Below are positions 1 to 8,103 of a stretch of 64,000 nucleotides of DNA, one piece after another (the stretch's first letter is position 1; each line of letters opens with the position of its first letter). The DNA comes from Paenibacillus paridis. GTDB taxonomy: Bacteria; Bacillota; Bacilli; Paenibacillales; Paenibacillaceae. The DNA is taken from contig NZ_VCIX01000083.1 of NCBI RefSeq assembly GCF_006345825.1, positions 150,292 to 214,291 of the forward strand, read 5' to 3'. The notes under the pieces were generated by a model. It saw only the letters and a program-made list of their open reading frames with translations. It was not told the DNA's origin and made no database searches. A program made the translations under genes and the position numbers.

Positions 1-296
1 ATTGCCATTCTATTATCTTCCAAGGCGAAGCGCGCCATGCATGCCCGCCGACTTGCACTTGCATAAATCGTTTTCACATTGCTTTTATTTTCATGGATAT
101 TCTAATAATACTGTTAAATCCTCGCAAAAGTTTCAACCTGCGATAACTACCTTATATTTTAGTACATAGTAAGCTCGCCATCCATAATCATATTAGCATT
201 GATATCATCCATTTCAAGCATTGATTGTCGTTCTCGTGCCATCCAGCCTGCCAATCTCGTTCCTAAGAACCAGCAAGCTTGTTGGCGACGCAGCGT
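1..296. other. intergenic stretch at window edge, no gene seen
   Basis: AT-rich sequence downstream of the CE7 esterase. I see no convincing coding frame, ribosome binding site, or stem-loop followed by a T-run. A neighbouring gene may end or start outside the window. Confidence 0.5.
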
Positions 297-1253
297 TTAC
301 TTCAGCATCTCTTGCAAAAATTCGATACTCTTCCGATTCTGGTATTCACTTACTTCATGACCGGAGAATGGATAGTCATTGATTTGTTTATGAGAACGAA
401 TTTTATTATAAACCGCATAGACCGTCTCCGGCAGGCAAACCGTATCCTTCCAGCCCACCGACATCAGCACCGGGGCTTTAATGCGTTCAGCCAGGTTCAG
501 CAGGTCGAAATGGGCAAGCGTTTCCATGACGACGCTTAACCGATCCGGATAGCGCTTGATGTACTGGGCTACTTCGGTCAATGAGCCCGTGGAATGCAGT
601 ACTCCATGATCCATATGGCACATATTTGGAATGTCCGCAATGACGGCACTCACTTTCGGGTTCAAGGCTGCAGCAAGCAGCGCGAGTCCGCCGCCTTGGC
701 TTCCTCCGACAACCGCAATTCGCGAGGCATCGACCTCAGGCTGAAGTGCAGCCACATCAACCGCCCTTACCGTATCCATCGTAATCGCGCGGTAATAGCT
801 GTTCTCGATTTCTGAGATGCCTTGCGTTACCCAGCCTTTGACCGAGCCTTGCTCGGACGTCAATAAATTGCCGGTTTCTCCGCTTTGCCCGCGTGCGTCC
901 ACTACGAATACCGCATAGCCAAGCAGCAGCCATGAAGAATAGCGCTCCGGCAGCCCTTTATCGCCGGTATAGCCCTGAAACAAAACGACGCAAGGAAGCA
1001 ATTCACCTTCCAAACCTTGCTGCGGTACGATGTATAAGCCATGAATCGGCGTCTCATCGCTCCCCTTATAGGTGATACGCTCCGCTCTTATAGACGGGAT
1101 CGGGGTATCTACTCTCTTTCTTTCGATATCAAGCGGCTGATCCTGATACTCGGCAAGGACAGCATCCCAGTATTGATCCAGTTCATCGGCGCCAAGCGTT
1201 GCAGGCGGGTTGTAGGCCAACAACTCATTTTTCCTACGATCGATTGCATTCAT
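297..1253 (-). CDS. acetyl esterase / cephalosporin-C deacetylase family (CE7)
   Basis: 318-residue alpha/beta hydrolase that probably removes acetyl groups from xylo-oligosaccharides or similar esters. The three CE7 hallmarks are visible in order: RGQ (in VDARGQSG, about residue 120), the nucleophile elbow GGSQGG (about 184), and the late HE pair in SGHEVSEYQ (about 299); the acid is probably the Asp in GWKDTVCLP. Length is normal for the family. No signal peptide, so it acts in the cytoplasm. The ATG has an AAGGGG ribosome binding site 9 bases upstream. It stands alone, next to pepA but separated by a terminator. Family assignment is strong; the natural substrate is not shown by the sequence. 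Confidence 0.85.
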   Translation of the reverse strand: MNAIDRRKNELLAYNPPATLGADELDQYWDAVLAEYQDQPLDIERKRVDTPIPSIRAERITYKGSDETPIHGLYIVPQQGLEGELLPCVVLFQGYTGDKGLPERYSSWLLLGYAVFVVDARGQSGETGNLLTSEQGSVKGWVTQGISEIENSYYRAITMDTVRAVDVAALQPEVDASRIAVVGGSQGGGLALLAAALNPKVSAVIADIPNMCHMDHGVLHSTGSLTEVAQYIKRYPDRLSVVMETLAHFDLLNLAERIKAPVLMSVGWKDTVCLPETVYAVYNKIRSHKQINDYPFSGHEVSEYQNRKSIEFLQEMLK

Positions 1254-1553
1254 TTCAGTATACCCCTTTTCTCATACGTTTTTTCGTCCAGGCACGGAAA
1301 GGTTTAACAGCTTGCTCCTTCTACACCTATAAGCGTACATGGTATAAGAAATCCGTCAAGCCATATTTCCAAAAAAAAGCATCACTACCTTTATCGGATA
1401 AGCAGGCATCCATTCACCAGCATTTATTTCTTGCATCCATCAAATAAAGGAGGTCCGCTGTAAGCTGCGGGCCTCCTTATCGTTCAAGATATTCATTTAA
1501 TTGTAATCCAATAAATTATTAAACGCTTCTCACGGCATTCAAAAACCAGAAAA
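1254..1553. other. 300-base gap between esterase and aminopeptidase
   Basis: Holds the esterase ribosome binding site and upstream region at its left end and the pepA terminator at 1447-1478. No coding frame with a ribosome binding site was found in the rest. Confidence 0.5.
1447..1478 (-). terminator. terminator after leucyl aminopeptidase gene
   Basis: Inverted arms at 1447-1458 and 1467-1478 with one mismatch or bulge, loop about 8 bases. On the minus strand the stem runs into TTTATTTG. It lies about 75 bases beyond the pepA stop codon. Confidence 0.7.
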
Positions 1554-3077
1554 CTATTTGCTGTGCAGCACCAGTTCAACCAACGTCCTGACCATGACGC
1601 CAGTAGCGCCTTTCGGCTCCCAGCCTCTGCTCGCATCAAGCCAAGCTGTACCGCCAATATCCAAATGCACCCACGGCAAGCCTTCTGCAAAGTGTCCGAT
1701 AAACAATCCGCCTGTAATCGTTCCGCCGTACCTGCCGCCGCTATTTTTCAGATCCGCTGCATCGCTCCTGATCTGCTTCTTATATTCCGGATAGGCAGGC
1801 AGCTGCCAAATTCTTTCTCCCGAGCGCTCGGAAGCTGCTTGCACCTGTTTGAAGAGCTCATCATTGTTCGTCACGGCACCAGTAGCTTCAAGTCCAAGCG
1901 CAACAGAAACCGCTCCGGTTAACGTCGCCACATCCACCAGTCGAGTGGCGCCTCTAGTAATCGCAGTCGTCAAACCATCCGCAAGCACCAAACGACCCTC
2001 GGCATCCGTGTTCACGATCTCTACCGTGTGGCCACTCATCATCCGCAGGACATCGCCGGGCTTAATCGCTCGGTCCGATGGCATATTCTCGGCAGTCGGG
2101 ATGACCGCAATCACATTAATTGCCGGCTTCAGCTCACCGATAATGCGCATCGCGCCAAGCACTGCCGCCGCTCCGCCCATATCCGAGATCATTTCCTGCA
2201 TGCCCTCTGCACGCTTCAACGATATACCGCCAGTATCAAACGTAATGCCTTTCCCGACGAGACCCCAAGCTTCTTCCGTACTGGAATCTCCTTTATAGTG
2301 AATGACAATCATGCGTGGGGGATTGATGCTGCCCTGACCTACGCCAAGCAAACCGCCCATCCGCTGCTCTGCCGCGCTCCATTCATCAATCACTTCAATC
2401 TCCAAATCCAGCTCCCTGGCTAGCTCTTCCGCATGATAAGCCAGTCGCTCTGGCGTAAGGTCATTACCAGGCAAATTCGTCAGATCACGGGCCAAGTTTA
2501 CCCCCTCGACATTCAGCTTGCCATTGGCTATCCCTTGCTCCCACAACGGAGCATCTTCCGCTGCTATCGCCGAACCCTGCGGCACGAAAGCAACATCCTT
2601 TAATCCGAAGCGTTCATTTTGCTCTCGTTTAAGCGGCTGGCGTACGTGCAGGGCAAGCAGCAAACCTTCTGTGAGTGCCTGGGCCGCGCGCTCAGCACCG
2701 ATGTCGTTCCCTGTACTATTTGTCAAAGCTTCTGGTAGCAAAATGTGAACATGCTCAGCCTTTAATTTCTTCAAGGCCTTTGCTGCTGCCGCGGCGGCGA
2801 GGCGCAGCCCTCTTGCTCCCCCGTCCAGATCAATACCGGCAAAAACAATATGGGCAGCCGGATATAACCCTAAAGTAGCTACGATTTCTGTTTGCTCCGG
2901 ATCTGCTTTAAACAATCCCTTTGCATACAGCCCTCTAAGCGCTTCATCAATTTGCGGCTGAATAATGGCGACCGCATTTTCCCCTTGAGCCAATTCTTTC
3001 TTGCTGACGAATCTCACTACAGCATCTGGAGCTGCGTGTTCGGAGCCTCGTACTCCATAAGTCAATTGAACGCTCAT
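1554..3077 (-). CDS. pepA: leucyl aminopeptidase (peptidase family M17)
   Basis: 507-residue cytosolic metallo-aminopeptidase that removes N-terminal residues, mainly Leu, from peptides. The M17 signature NTDAEGRLVLAD is intact at about residue 365, and the metal/catalytic segment GKGITFDTGGISLKR lies near residue 285. The N-terminal third (about 1-170) is the less conserved macrodomain-like part, and the C-terminal half is catalytic. Length is normal. Start ATG with GAGG about 9 bases upstream. It is monocistronic: the next minus-strand gene upstream (the kinase) ends with its own terminator. Confidence 0.95.
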   Translation of the reverse strand: MSVQLTYGVRGSEHAAPDAVVRFVSKKELAQGENAVAIIQPQIDEALRGLYAKGLFKADPEQTEIVATLGLYPAAHIVFAGIDLDGGARGLRLAAAAAAKALKKLKAEHVHILLPEALTNSTGNDIGAERAAQALTEGLLLALHVRQPLKREQNERFGLKDVAFVPQGSAIAAEDAPLWEQGIANGKLNVEGVNLARDLTNLPGNDLTPERLAYHAEELARELDLEIEVIDEWSAAEQRMGGLLGVGQGSINPPRMIVIHYKGDSSTEEAWGLVGKGITFDTGGISLKRAEGMQEMISDMGGAAAVLGAMRIIGELKPAINVIAVIPTAENMPSDRAIKPGDVLRMMSGHTVEIVNTDAEGRLVLADGLTTAITRGATRLVDVATLTGAVSVALGLEATGAVTNNDELFKQVQAASERSGERIWQLPAYPEYKKQIRSDAADLKNSGGRYGGTITGGLFIGHFAEGLPWVHLDIGGTAWLDASRGWEPKGATGVMVRTLVELVLHSK

Positions 3078-3425
3078 TTGTGTAGCCTCGCTTTCCCATT
3101 TGATAATTCAAAATAGATAACCTTTGTCAATTTAACGGATTATTTATTTTTCGCCGTGAAGCACGCCGATACCGGCGAAAAACGGCTGCAGCCGTTTATG
3201 CTTGATAAACTAGAATATTTAACCAACCTGACGGCTTATAATCAACAAGTTTTTTCAAACCCATTATACCGAACGTCCTTTGACATTTCCATGTTTATAT
3301 TCGCCATACGTGGATGCTGCTCTGCGTGTTTAACATAACAAAAAGCCCTCTCCACATTGGGGAGAAGAGCTCCTATACCACCTTTGTGATTGTTTTTAAC
3401 CCTGGGCAAGCCGCGCTAATTGCCC
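3078..3425. other. 348-base gap with a hairpin and the kinase terminator
   Basis: Contains a short GC-rich palindrome (AAACGGCTGCAGCCGTTT at about 3179-3197) in a stretch resembling intergenic hairpins at 21.77 and 25.12 kb, followed by AT-rich sequence and the terminator at 3343-3370. No gene was seen. Confidence 0.45.
3343..3370 (-). terminator. terminator after histidine kinase gene
   Basis: Arms AGCCCTCTCC and GGAGAAGAGCT (one bulge), loop about 5-7 bases, followed on the minus strand by TTTTTG. Confidence 0.7.
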
Positions 3426-4802
3426 TTATTCCGCCAGTGGCAATGTAATAATAAATTCCGTTCCTACCCCTGCTTCGCTTTCAACCCGGATCGTACCGCT
3501 GTGATTGCGGACAATACGGTAGCTCACCGATAATCCAAGACCGGTCCCCGCCTGCTTCGTTGTAAAAAACGGATCAAACAGCCTGCTCATCGTGGCCTTG
3601 TCCATCCCTTTGCCGTTATCCTTAAGAATGATTTCAGCGGTTTTGCCCGCGCTTCGAGTAATAATTTCGATCAAGCCTCTTCGCTCGCTCTGTACTTCTT
3701 CAATCGCATCAAGCGAGTTTTTCACAATATTCAAGATGACCTGCTTAACTTGCTTGACGTCTATGGATACCAACGGACCGGGGCAATAGCATTCCGACTT
3801 GATTTCGCAATTGCGCATCAACGCTTCGCTTTCGGTTAGGAGCACGACCTCCTTGATCAAATGATCAATGGGAACCAATTGCTTCATTGGCGCCGACGGC
3901 TTGGAAGAATTCAAAAATTCATAAATGATGTCGTTGGCCCGGTCGATTTCCGTTAAAATGATTCTTGCGTATTCCTCCTTGCCTACTTCCAGCAAATAAG
4001 GCCGAAGGAGCTGAATAAAGCCGCGAATGCTCGTTAACGGATTCCGAATCTCATGTGCTATCGCAGCCGCAATCTTCCCAAGCATGGCTAGCTTATCATT
4101 TTGCAGCGCCGTCTGCTCGATCTGTTTGTACTCCGAAACGTCCTTGACACTAATGAGAAAATCGCCATCTAATTGGTCGCCATAGGTGACCGTCACTAGC
4201 AAATGCTTGCCATCTTTATGCTGGAATTCATAATAACGTCCACGCAGCAGAAACATTTCTTTATAAAGCCTAAGAACCGTTCGTTTGGTTGTGCTCGTAA
4301 GCTGGCGATGCCTTAATATTTCCTTGATTGTACAGCCGATTAACGTCTTCCTCGGAATATCCAACAGCTTGGCCATCTGGACATTAATGAATGACAAAAT
4401 GCCATCATTGTCAAACAGAGCAATTCCGCTATCCATGTGCTGAAGTACGTTCTCATATTTGTTCTTGACCATTTCAAACGAGCGGTTGGAACGAAACAGC
4501 ATTTCCCGCATTTCGGTAAATTTCTGCTCGGTCGTCTGTTCTGGCCTTAGACGAAAACGGCAAGCGACCATGATTTCCATCAAAAAAACGAAAGAACGGT
4601 TGTACAGCCTAACAGCTTCATCTGAATCTACATTGGCAGCCAAAGCTTGAATGCATTCCTCATGTATGGCAATAATTTCTTCTGGGTTTATTCCGTAAAG
4701 CTCCTTGCCAAGCTCATTGGCGTGGAATAGCGATACTTCCTTACCACTTCGTATATACTCGGCAAGCGCCGGGAAATAGCGCTTTCGAATGGCCTGCATC
4801 AT
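3426..4802 (-). CDS. PAS-domain sensor histidine kinase, sporulation-kinase type
   Basis: Cytoplasmic sensor kinase with no membrane segment. From the chosen start the N-terminal ~95 residues are a helical domain of unknown type, residues ~100-220 a PAS domain (ends VKDVSEYK), then the H box AHEIRNPLTSIRG, the N box NIVKNSLDAI, the G1 box DNGKGMD and the G2 region FFTTKQAGTGLGLSV. This arrangement matches the Bacillus KinA-E/Paenibacillus kinases feeding the Spo0F phosphorelay; that role is inferred. The longer reading frame begins at 4856, but that ATG lies inside a good -10 element. The tandem ATGs at 4802/4799 sit just behind GGGGAGGAG, so I place the start there (458 residues). No response regulator gene is adjacent. 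Confidence 0.85.
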   Translation of the reverse strand: MMQAIRKRYFPALAEYIRSGKEVSLFHANELGKELYGINPEEIIAIHEECIQALAANVDSDEAVRLYNRSFVFLMEIMVACRFRLRPEQTTEQKFTEMREMLFRSNRSFEMVKNKYENVLQHMDSGIALFDNDGILSFINVQMAKLLDIPRKTLIGCTIKEILRHRQLTSTTKRTVLRLYKEMFLLRGRYYEFQHKDGKHLLVTVTYGDQLDGDFLISVKDVSEYKQIEQTALQNDKLAMLGKIAAAIAHEIRNPLTSIRGFIQLLRPYLLEVGKEEYARIILTEIDRANDIIYEFLNSSKPSAPMKQLVPIDHLIKEVVLLTESEALMRNCEIKSECYCPGPLVSIDVKQVKQVILNIVKNSLDAIEEVQSERRGLIEIITRSAGKTAEIILKDNGKGMDKATMSRLFDPFFTTKQAGTGLGLSVSYRIVRNHSGTIRVESEAGVGTEFIITLPLAE

Positions 4803-4851
4803 GTACTCCTCCCCGGCAACGTCGATAAGATAACGGTTACAGTTACTACTA

Positions 4852-4898
4852 ATCATAGGGCGAGCTTACAATAGCTGTCAATCGGAAATCCTGTCGAA
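4852..4898 (-). promoter_or_regulatory. sigma-A-type promoter with Spo0A box for the histidine kinase
   Basis: On the minus strand TTGACA (4876-4881) and TATGAT (4852-4857) are separated by 18 bases. A perfect 0A-box heptamer TGTCGAA lies on the plus strand at 4892-4898, 10 bases upstream of the -35. This supports both the shortened kinase start and Spo0A control of the kinase; binding itself is inferred. Confidence 0.6.
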
Positions 4899-4997
4899 TT
4901 TTGTTTCGGCGATAGGCTTTTAGTCTCCCATTCCGTACAATAGGACTTTAGCCTGCACATCTATATTCCTTCCTTTAAACGTTTTTACTGCACAAAT

Positions 4998-6356
4998 TCA
5001 TGCACGCGATCGGTCATACCGCTCACTGCGATTCTCTTTGTCCTGCTTGGTATCCTTTCTTTTGTCTTCCCATTTTTTGCTGTCCCGATCTCCTTTTTTC
5101 CACCCGTTCCGGTTGTACTCATGATCATTGCCATGATCATCATTATTTCCCCAGTTGCTATTTTCATTGCCGTTGCGATCCTTATTATTGGAATCCTTCC
5201 AATTCCCCCACTTATCCTTGTCTTTATCTTTGTTGTTATTCTTATCATCTTTCTTATCATCATTCTTGTCGTCTTTCTTATTGTCATTCTTTCCCGTATT
5301 CGGTTTATTGGGCGAACTTGGCTTATTAGATTTGTCGGGCTTCGTCGGCTGATTGCCGCCCCATGTCCCGTTTTTATTAGGTTTCGCTGTAGCCCCGCCT
5401 TTATTTATTTCACTAGCTGTAGGCTTCTGCGGCTTTGCCGCTTTCGGAGGCTTACTCGCATTTGGCGTCGCGCTAGGCTTCACTGCCGCTGGCTTAACGC
5501 TGCTTTGAGCTTGTTTGACTTTCTCCTCTTTCTCTCGCTCAACCAGTTGCTTCAGCTTTTCCTTGCTCGTGTCAGCCGCTTTGTCTACAATCGTCTTGAC
5601 GCCGCCTATCGGCTCGGTAACCTTATCGATCGATTGCTGCTTCAACTGCTCCAATTCAAGCTCGTAGCCCTCATCCTTAGCCATTAAATAAACAGCCATT
5701 TTGCCTGATGATATTCCATTTGCAGCCGCTTCATCCCGAAGCTCGCTTGGGATCGACAAGGTCGTAACATTTGCGCTCACCGCTTCCGCTGCGAGCTGAG
5801 CCAACAAACTTCGCAGCGTCCGATCGACTTTTCCCGTCAAAATATTCTCATAATCGAGCTGAAGTGCGGAGTTCCCTTCTACGAGCATACTCGTTATAAA
5901 AATATCCTTGTCCGGCGTGTCGAGATAATGTGAGCCTTTAGCCCTCTGCAATATGGAAGCAGCTACCTCTTCTGCACTCACGCCTTTGAACTCTAAGCCT
6001 TGGATGATCTGCTCTCCGTCTTCGTTCAGCGCGTGAAGCTCACGTACCTTTCCTTGGCGATCTACTCCAAGCTCGACGCTTGGATTAATATCCATGCTCA
6101 TATAAGCAACGACAGGATGCATATCCTTTTGCATATAAAACCAAAACGGCAGGAGCATCAGCAACACAACTGCTGCAGCTGCGCCGCTATACCAATAAGC
6201 AGGCTTGAATGGTCGTGGCTTCCGGTACTCGTCTTCAAACGTAATTTCTTCACCGATTTGCGGCGTACCTTGAATAGGGGCTTGCAAAAATTGACCGTCT
6301 GCCGTCATTACTACTGCATGCTGCTTATGAATGCTCATAACAACTCCACGTTTCAT
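4998..6356 (-). CDS. rsgI: anti-sigma-I factor RsgI
   Basis: 452-residue membrane anti-sigma factor for SigI. Residues 1-50 are the RsgI N-terminal domain (begins MKRGVVMSIHKQHAVVM), one membrane segment lies at about 54-75, and the outside domain carries DINPSVEL at about 86-93; this Asn-Pro context matches the self-cleavage site described for RsgI proteins. A coiled-coil-like Glu/Lys region (about 235-280) follows, then a long disordered tail rich in Lys, Asn, Asp and Pro to the end. The tail has no carbohydrate-binding or protease domain of the kind found in clostridial RsgI proteins. Start ATG follows AAGGAGG and overlaps the sigI stop by 4 bases, so the pair is translationally coupled. 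Confidence 0.9.
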   Translation of the reverse strand: MKRGVVMSIHKQHAVVMTADGQFLQAPIQGTPQIGEEITFEDEYRKPRPFKPAYWYSGAAAAVVLLMLLPFWFYMQKDMHPVVAYMSMDINPSVELGVDRQGKVRELHALNEDGEQIIQGLEFKGVSAEEVAASILQRAKGSHYLDTPDKDIFITSMLVEGNSALQLDYENILTGKVDRTLRSLLAQLAAEAVSANVTTLSIPSELRDEAAANGISSGKMAVYLMAKDEGYELELEQLKQQSIDKVTEPIGGVKTIVDKAADTSKEKLKQLVEREKEEKVKQAQSSVKPAAVKPSATPNASKPPKAAKPQKPTASEINKGGATAKPNKNGTWGGNQPTKPDKSNKPSSPNKPNTGKNDNKKDDKNDDKKDDKNNNKDKDKDKWGNWKDSNNKDRNGNENSNWGNNDDHGNDHEYNRNGWKKGDRDSKKWEDKRKDTKQDKENRSERYDRSRA

Positions 6357-7168
6357 TTGCTTGCCTCCTTATTCGCTTGGTTGAAATCATCGTCTATGTT
6401 TAAATAATCATGCATAAATGGATATGTACCCGATATGATAATCGCAATGGCGATAATGTATTTTCGATTCCGTTCTATCGTTTTACGAGAAACGCCGCAC
6501 ATTTCCGTTAGCTCTTTCACGGCTAGCTTATTCGTTTCCCTTAATGAATCCATCAAGCTCACTTCGCTGACAAGCGTCTGCGCGATTCCGATCAGCAGTC
6601 TTCTTGAGTCTGCATGCTTCGGAGAGTGCTCCACAAGCTCCGCAAAGGAAATGCCAAATCGAATGAGTTCCTGATTCAGCTCCCCGATCTCCAGCCGTCT
6701 CTCGTCCTCCGTACGCTTGAGTTCAAATGCGGATAGCGCTTGCCTAGTCTCTACGGAATTATAATGAGGCTGCTCTTCATCCTCGGAGTCGAACATGCTA
6801 TAAGGAACTACCTTCGCATGCCTTTGTTCTTTTCGGACATGGTCAATAAGCCGACGGCGAATGACAGTTTCAGAAAAACCGATAAAGGATTTTCCTGCAT
6901 CGCTATCGAACTGATTGATCGCTTCATTGAAGGCTAACAGCGCCACACTGAATTCATCATCTCGGTTCGGATCGATGTACCGTTTGCAAAATCGACTTGT
7001 TACTTTCAATATATAAGGCTTGTAATCTGCTATGAACTGCTCGCGAAGCAGCTCGTCACCTTGACGAATGCGAGCAACAGATTGTTCAGGAGCAAGCTTT
7101 CGCTTATCCTCTGCAACGTCTGCGGCAACTGGCTTCCGCAGAAAGCGTTTGAACAATACAAGTAACAA
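6353..7168 (-). CDS. sigI: RNA polymerase sigma factor SigI
   Basis: Alternative sigma factor of the SigI family, about 271 residues. Region 2 lies around DDEFSVALLAFNEAINQFD and SFIGFSETVIRRRLIDHVRK; the C-terminal SigI-specific helix-turn-helix lies around LAVKELTEMCGVSRKTIERN. In Bacillus SigI responds to heat and envelope stress; in clostridia to polysaccharides. The frame opens at a GTG at 7177, but that codon is part of the GAGGTGG ribosome binding site, so a TTG at 7168 with 6-base spacing is the likelier start. rsgI follows directly. A candidate SigI-type promoter upstream suggests autoregulation. Confidence 0.9.
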   Translation of the reverse strand: MLLVLFKRFLRKPVAADVAEDKRKLAPEQSVARIRQGDELLREQFIADYKPYILKVTSRFCKRYIDPNRDDEFSVALLAFNEAINQFDSDAGKSFIGFSETVIRRRLIDHVRKEQRHAKVVPYSMFDSEDEEQPHYNSVETRQALSAFELKRTEDERRLEIGELNQELIRFGISFAELVEHSPKHADSRRLLIGIAQTLVSEVSLMDSLRETNKLAVKELTEMCGVSRKTIERNRKYIIAIAIIISGTYPFMHDYLNIDDDFNQANKEASK

Positions 7169-7193
7169 CCGCTCCACCTCACTACTAGTATGA

Positions 7194-7223
7194 TTCGTTT
7201 CTGTCTGACCGGTTTCAGGGGGT
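7194..7223 (-). promoter_or_regulatory. candidate SigI-dependent promoter of sigI-rsgI
   Basis: On the minus strand ACCCCC (7218-7223) is followed after 20 bases by CGAA (7194-7197), 26 bases before the sigI start. ACCCCC and CGAA are the -35 and -10 elements reported for Bacillus sigI autoregulation, from memory of the family. The exact spacing fit is uncertain. Confidence 0.5.
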
Positions 7224-7249
7224 ACATTATGAGAACATTTTCATTTATT

Positions 7250-7280
7250 GAAAAAAAGAAAAGCCTCCGGAGTGGAGGCT
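7250..7280 (-). terminator. terminator after the 138-residue zinc-ribbon-like protein gene
   Basis: Seven-base stem AGCCTCC/GGAGGCT at 7262-7268 and 7274-7280, five-base loop; on the minus strand it is followed by TTTTCTTTTTTT. It separates the 7301-7717 gene from sigI. Confidence 0.85.
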
Positions 7281-7300
7281 CACCATTCGAGTTAAAAAAA

Positions 7301-7717
7301 CTAAACGGAGGTACGACGTTGACGAAGCTTGTTTCTTCTGTTGTTCAGCATCGCAAGACGCTTCTTCAACACAAGCTGCCATTCCGTATCCTCAATCTGC
7401 TTCGCAAAACTAAGCAAATCAAGCGCCATATCAATTTGACTATGGACCACATCCATCGGATCTTCATTCTCATGATTGACGCAGTTTTCTAGCAGCGCCT
7501 TGCCTTCTTGCTCAACATATTCCTGGAAATCCACTTCAGCCGCGCCGTCTCCATGCGCGTATTCAGCTAATATTTCATATTCATTTTCAACTAAGTAATG
7601 AATGTCAACGCGATGGCATACCGGACAAAACACAATAGGAACATTATGTATATGGGTTCGGAAATGCTTCAATGTACCTTTTGTACCGATCATACTAGCT
7701 CCACAGCAAAAACTCAT
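7301..7717 (-). CDS. uncharacterised Cys-rich N-terminus protein
   Basis: 138-residue cytosolic protein that I do not recognise. Its first 35 residues hold two cysteine pairs (CC at 4-5 and CPVC at about 31-34), suggesting a small zinc ribbon. The rest is acidic and helical (about 40-115) with a basic C-terminus (KLRQRRTSV). The ATG has a strong GAGGAGGGG site 8 bases upstream. A two-unit hairpin repeat begins only 19 bases upstream of the start and would lie in its 5' leader. It ends with its own terminator and is therefore a separate transcript from sigI. Confidence 0.7.
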   Translation of the reverse strand: MSFCCGASMIGTKGTLKHFRTHIHNVPIVFCPVCHRVDIHYLVENEYEILAEYAHGDGAAEVDFQEYVEQEGKALLENCVNHENEDPMDVVHSQIDMALDLLSFAKQIEDTEWQLVLKKRLAMLNNRRNKLRQRRTSV

Positions 7718-7735
7718 TGACGACCCCTCCTCAAT

Positions 7736-7820
7736 GGTTTGCGAAGCAAACCAACTTCGTAAGCATCCAGTAAGGTTTACACTGCAAACCTATTCTTTAA
7801 GCATCATTTAAGTTTTAACC
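7736..7820. repeat. two degenerate 38-bp hairpin repeat units plus partial third
   Basis: Units at 7736-7773 and 7774-7811 each begin GGTTT, then 7 bases, then AAACC, and share CTTCGTAAGCAT/TTCTTTAAGCAT; a partial unit follows at 7812-7820. They align with the 39-bp units at 41528-41634, where the matching arms are GTTTT and AAAAC. The changed base pair is compensated on both sides of the stem, which points to a conserved hairpin. Confidence 0.65.
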
Positions 7821-8050
7821 ATTATACCTATTTCGTAATCAGCAATAGATAGAGTTAGTCCAAATCTAGCATTTCTATCTTCATTGGTGTTAAGTATATT
7901 CTATTCGCCCTGCATGGCCTAAATTCCTGCTTTCGTATCCCATTGTCCATGGTTAAATAATCGAGTTCCCCATCCCTTGCGAGGGATAAACATGTTAAAC
8001 AGCTATGTACAGCCCCATTTTATATTTTAATTAATCATTGAAATAGGCAT

Positions 8051-8089
8051 AAATAAAAAAGAAACCCGCACCATAAAATGGCGCGGGTT
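8051..8089 (-). terminator. terminator after peroxiredoxin gene
   Basis: Ten-base arms AACCCGCACC (8063-8072) and GGCGCGGGTT (8080-8089), loop about 7 bases, followed on the minus strand by TCTTTTTTAT. Confidence 0.9.
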
Positions 8090-8103
8090 GCGGCAGGAAA
8101 TAC

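Larger units (their letters stand above)
7718..8103. other. 386-base gap: repeat array, AT-rich sequence, peroxiredoxin terminator
   Basis: Left part is the degenerate hairpin repeat at 7736-7820, right part the terminator at 8051-8089. The middle (about 7821-8040) is AT-rich with no frame that has a ribosome binding site. Confidence 0.5.

Noticed and set aside
5000..5687. Plus-strand open frames opposite rsgI
   Set aside because: Products are hydrophobic low-complexity shadows of the Lys/Asp/Asn tail of RsgI; no ribosome binding site.
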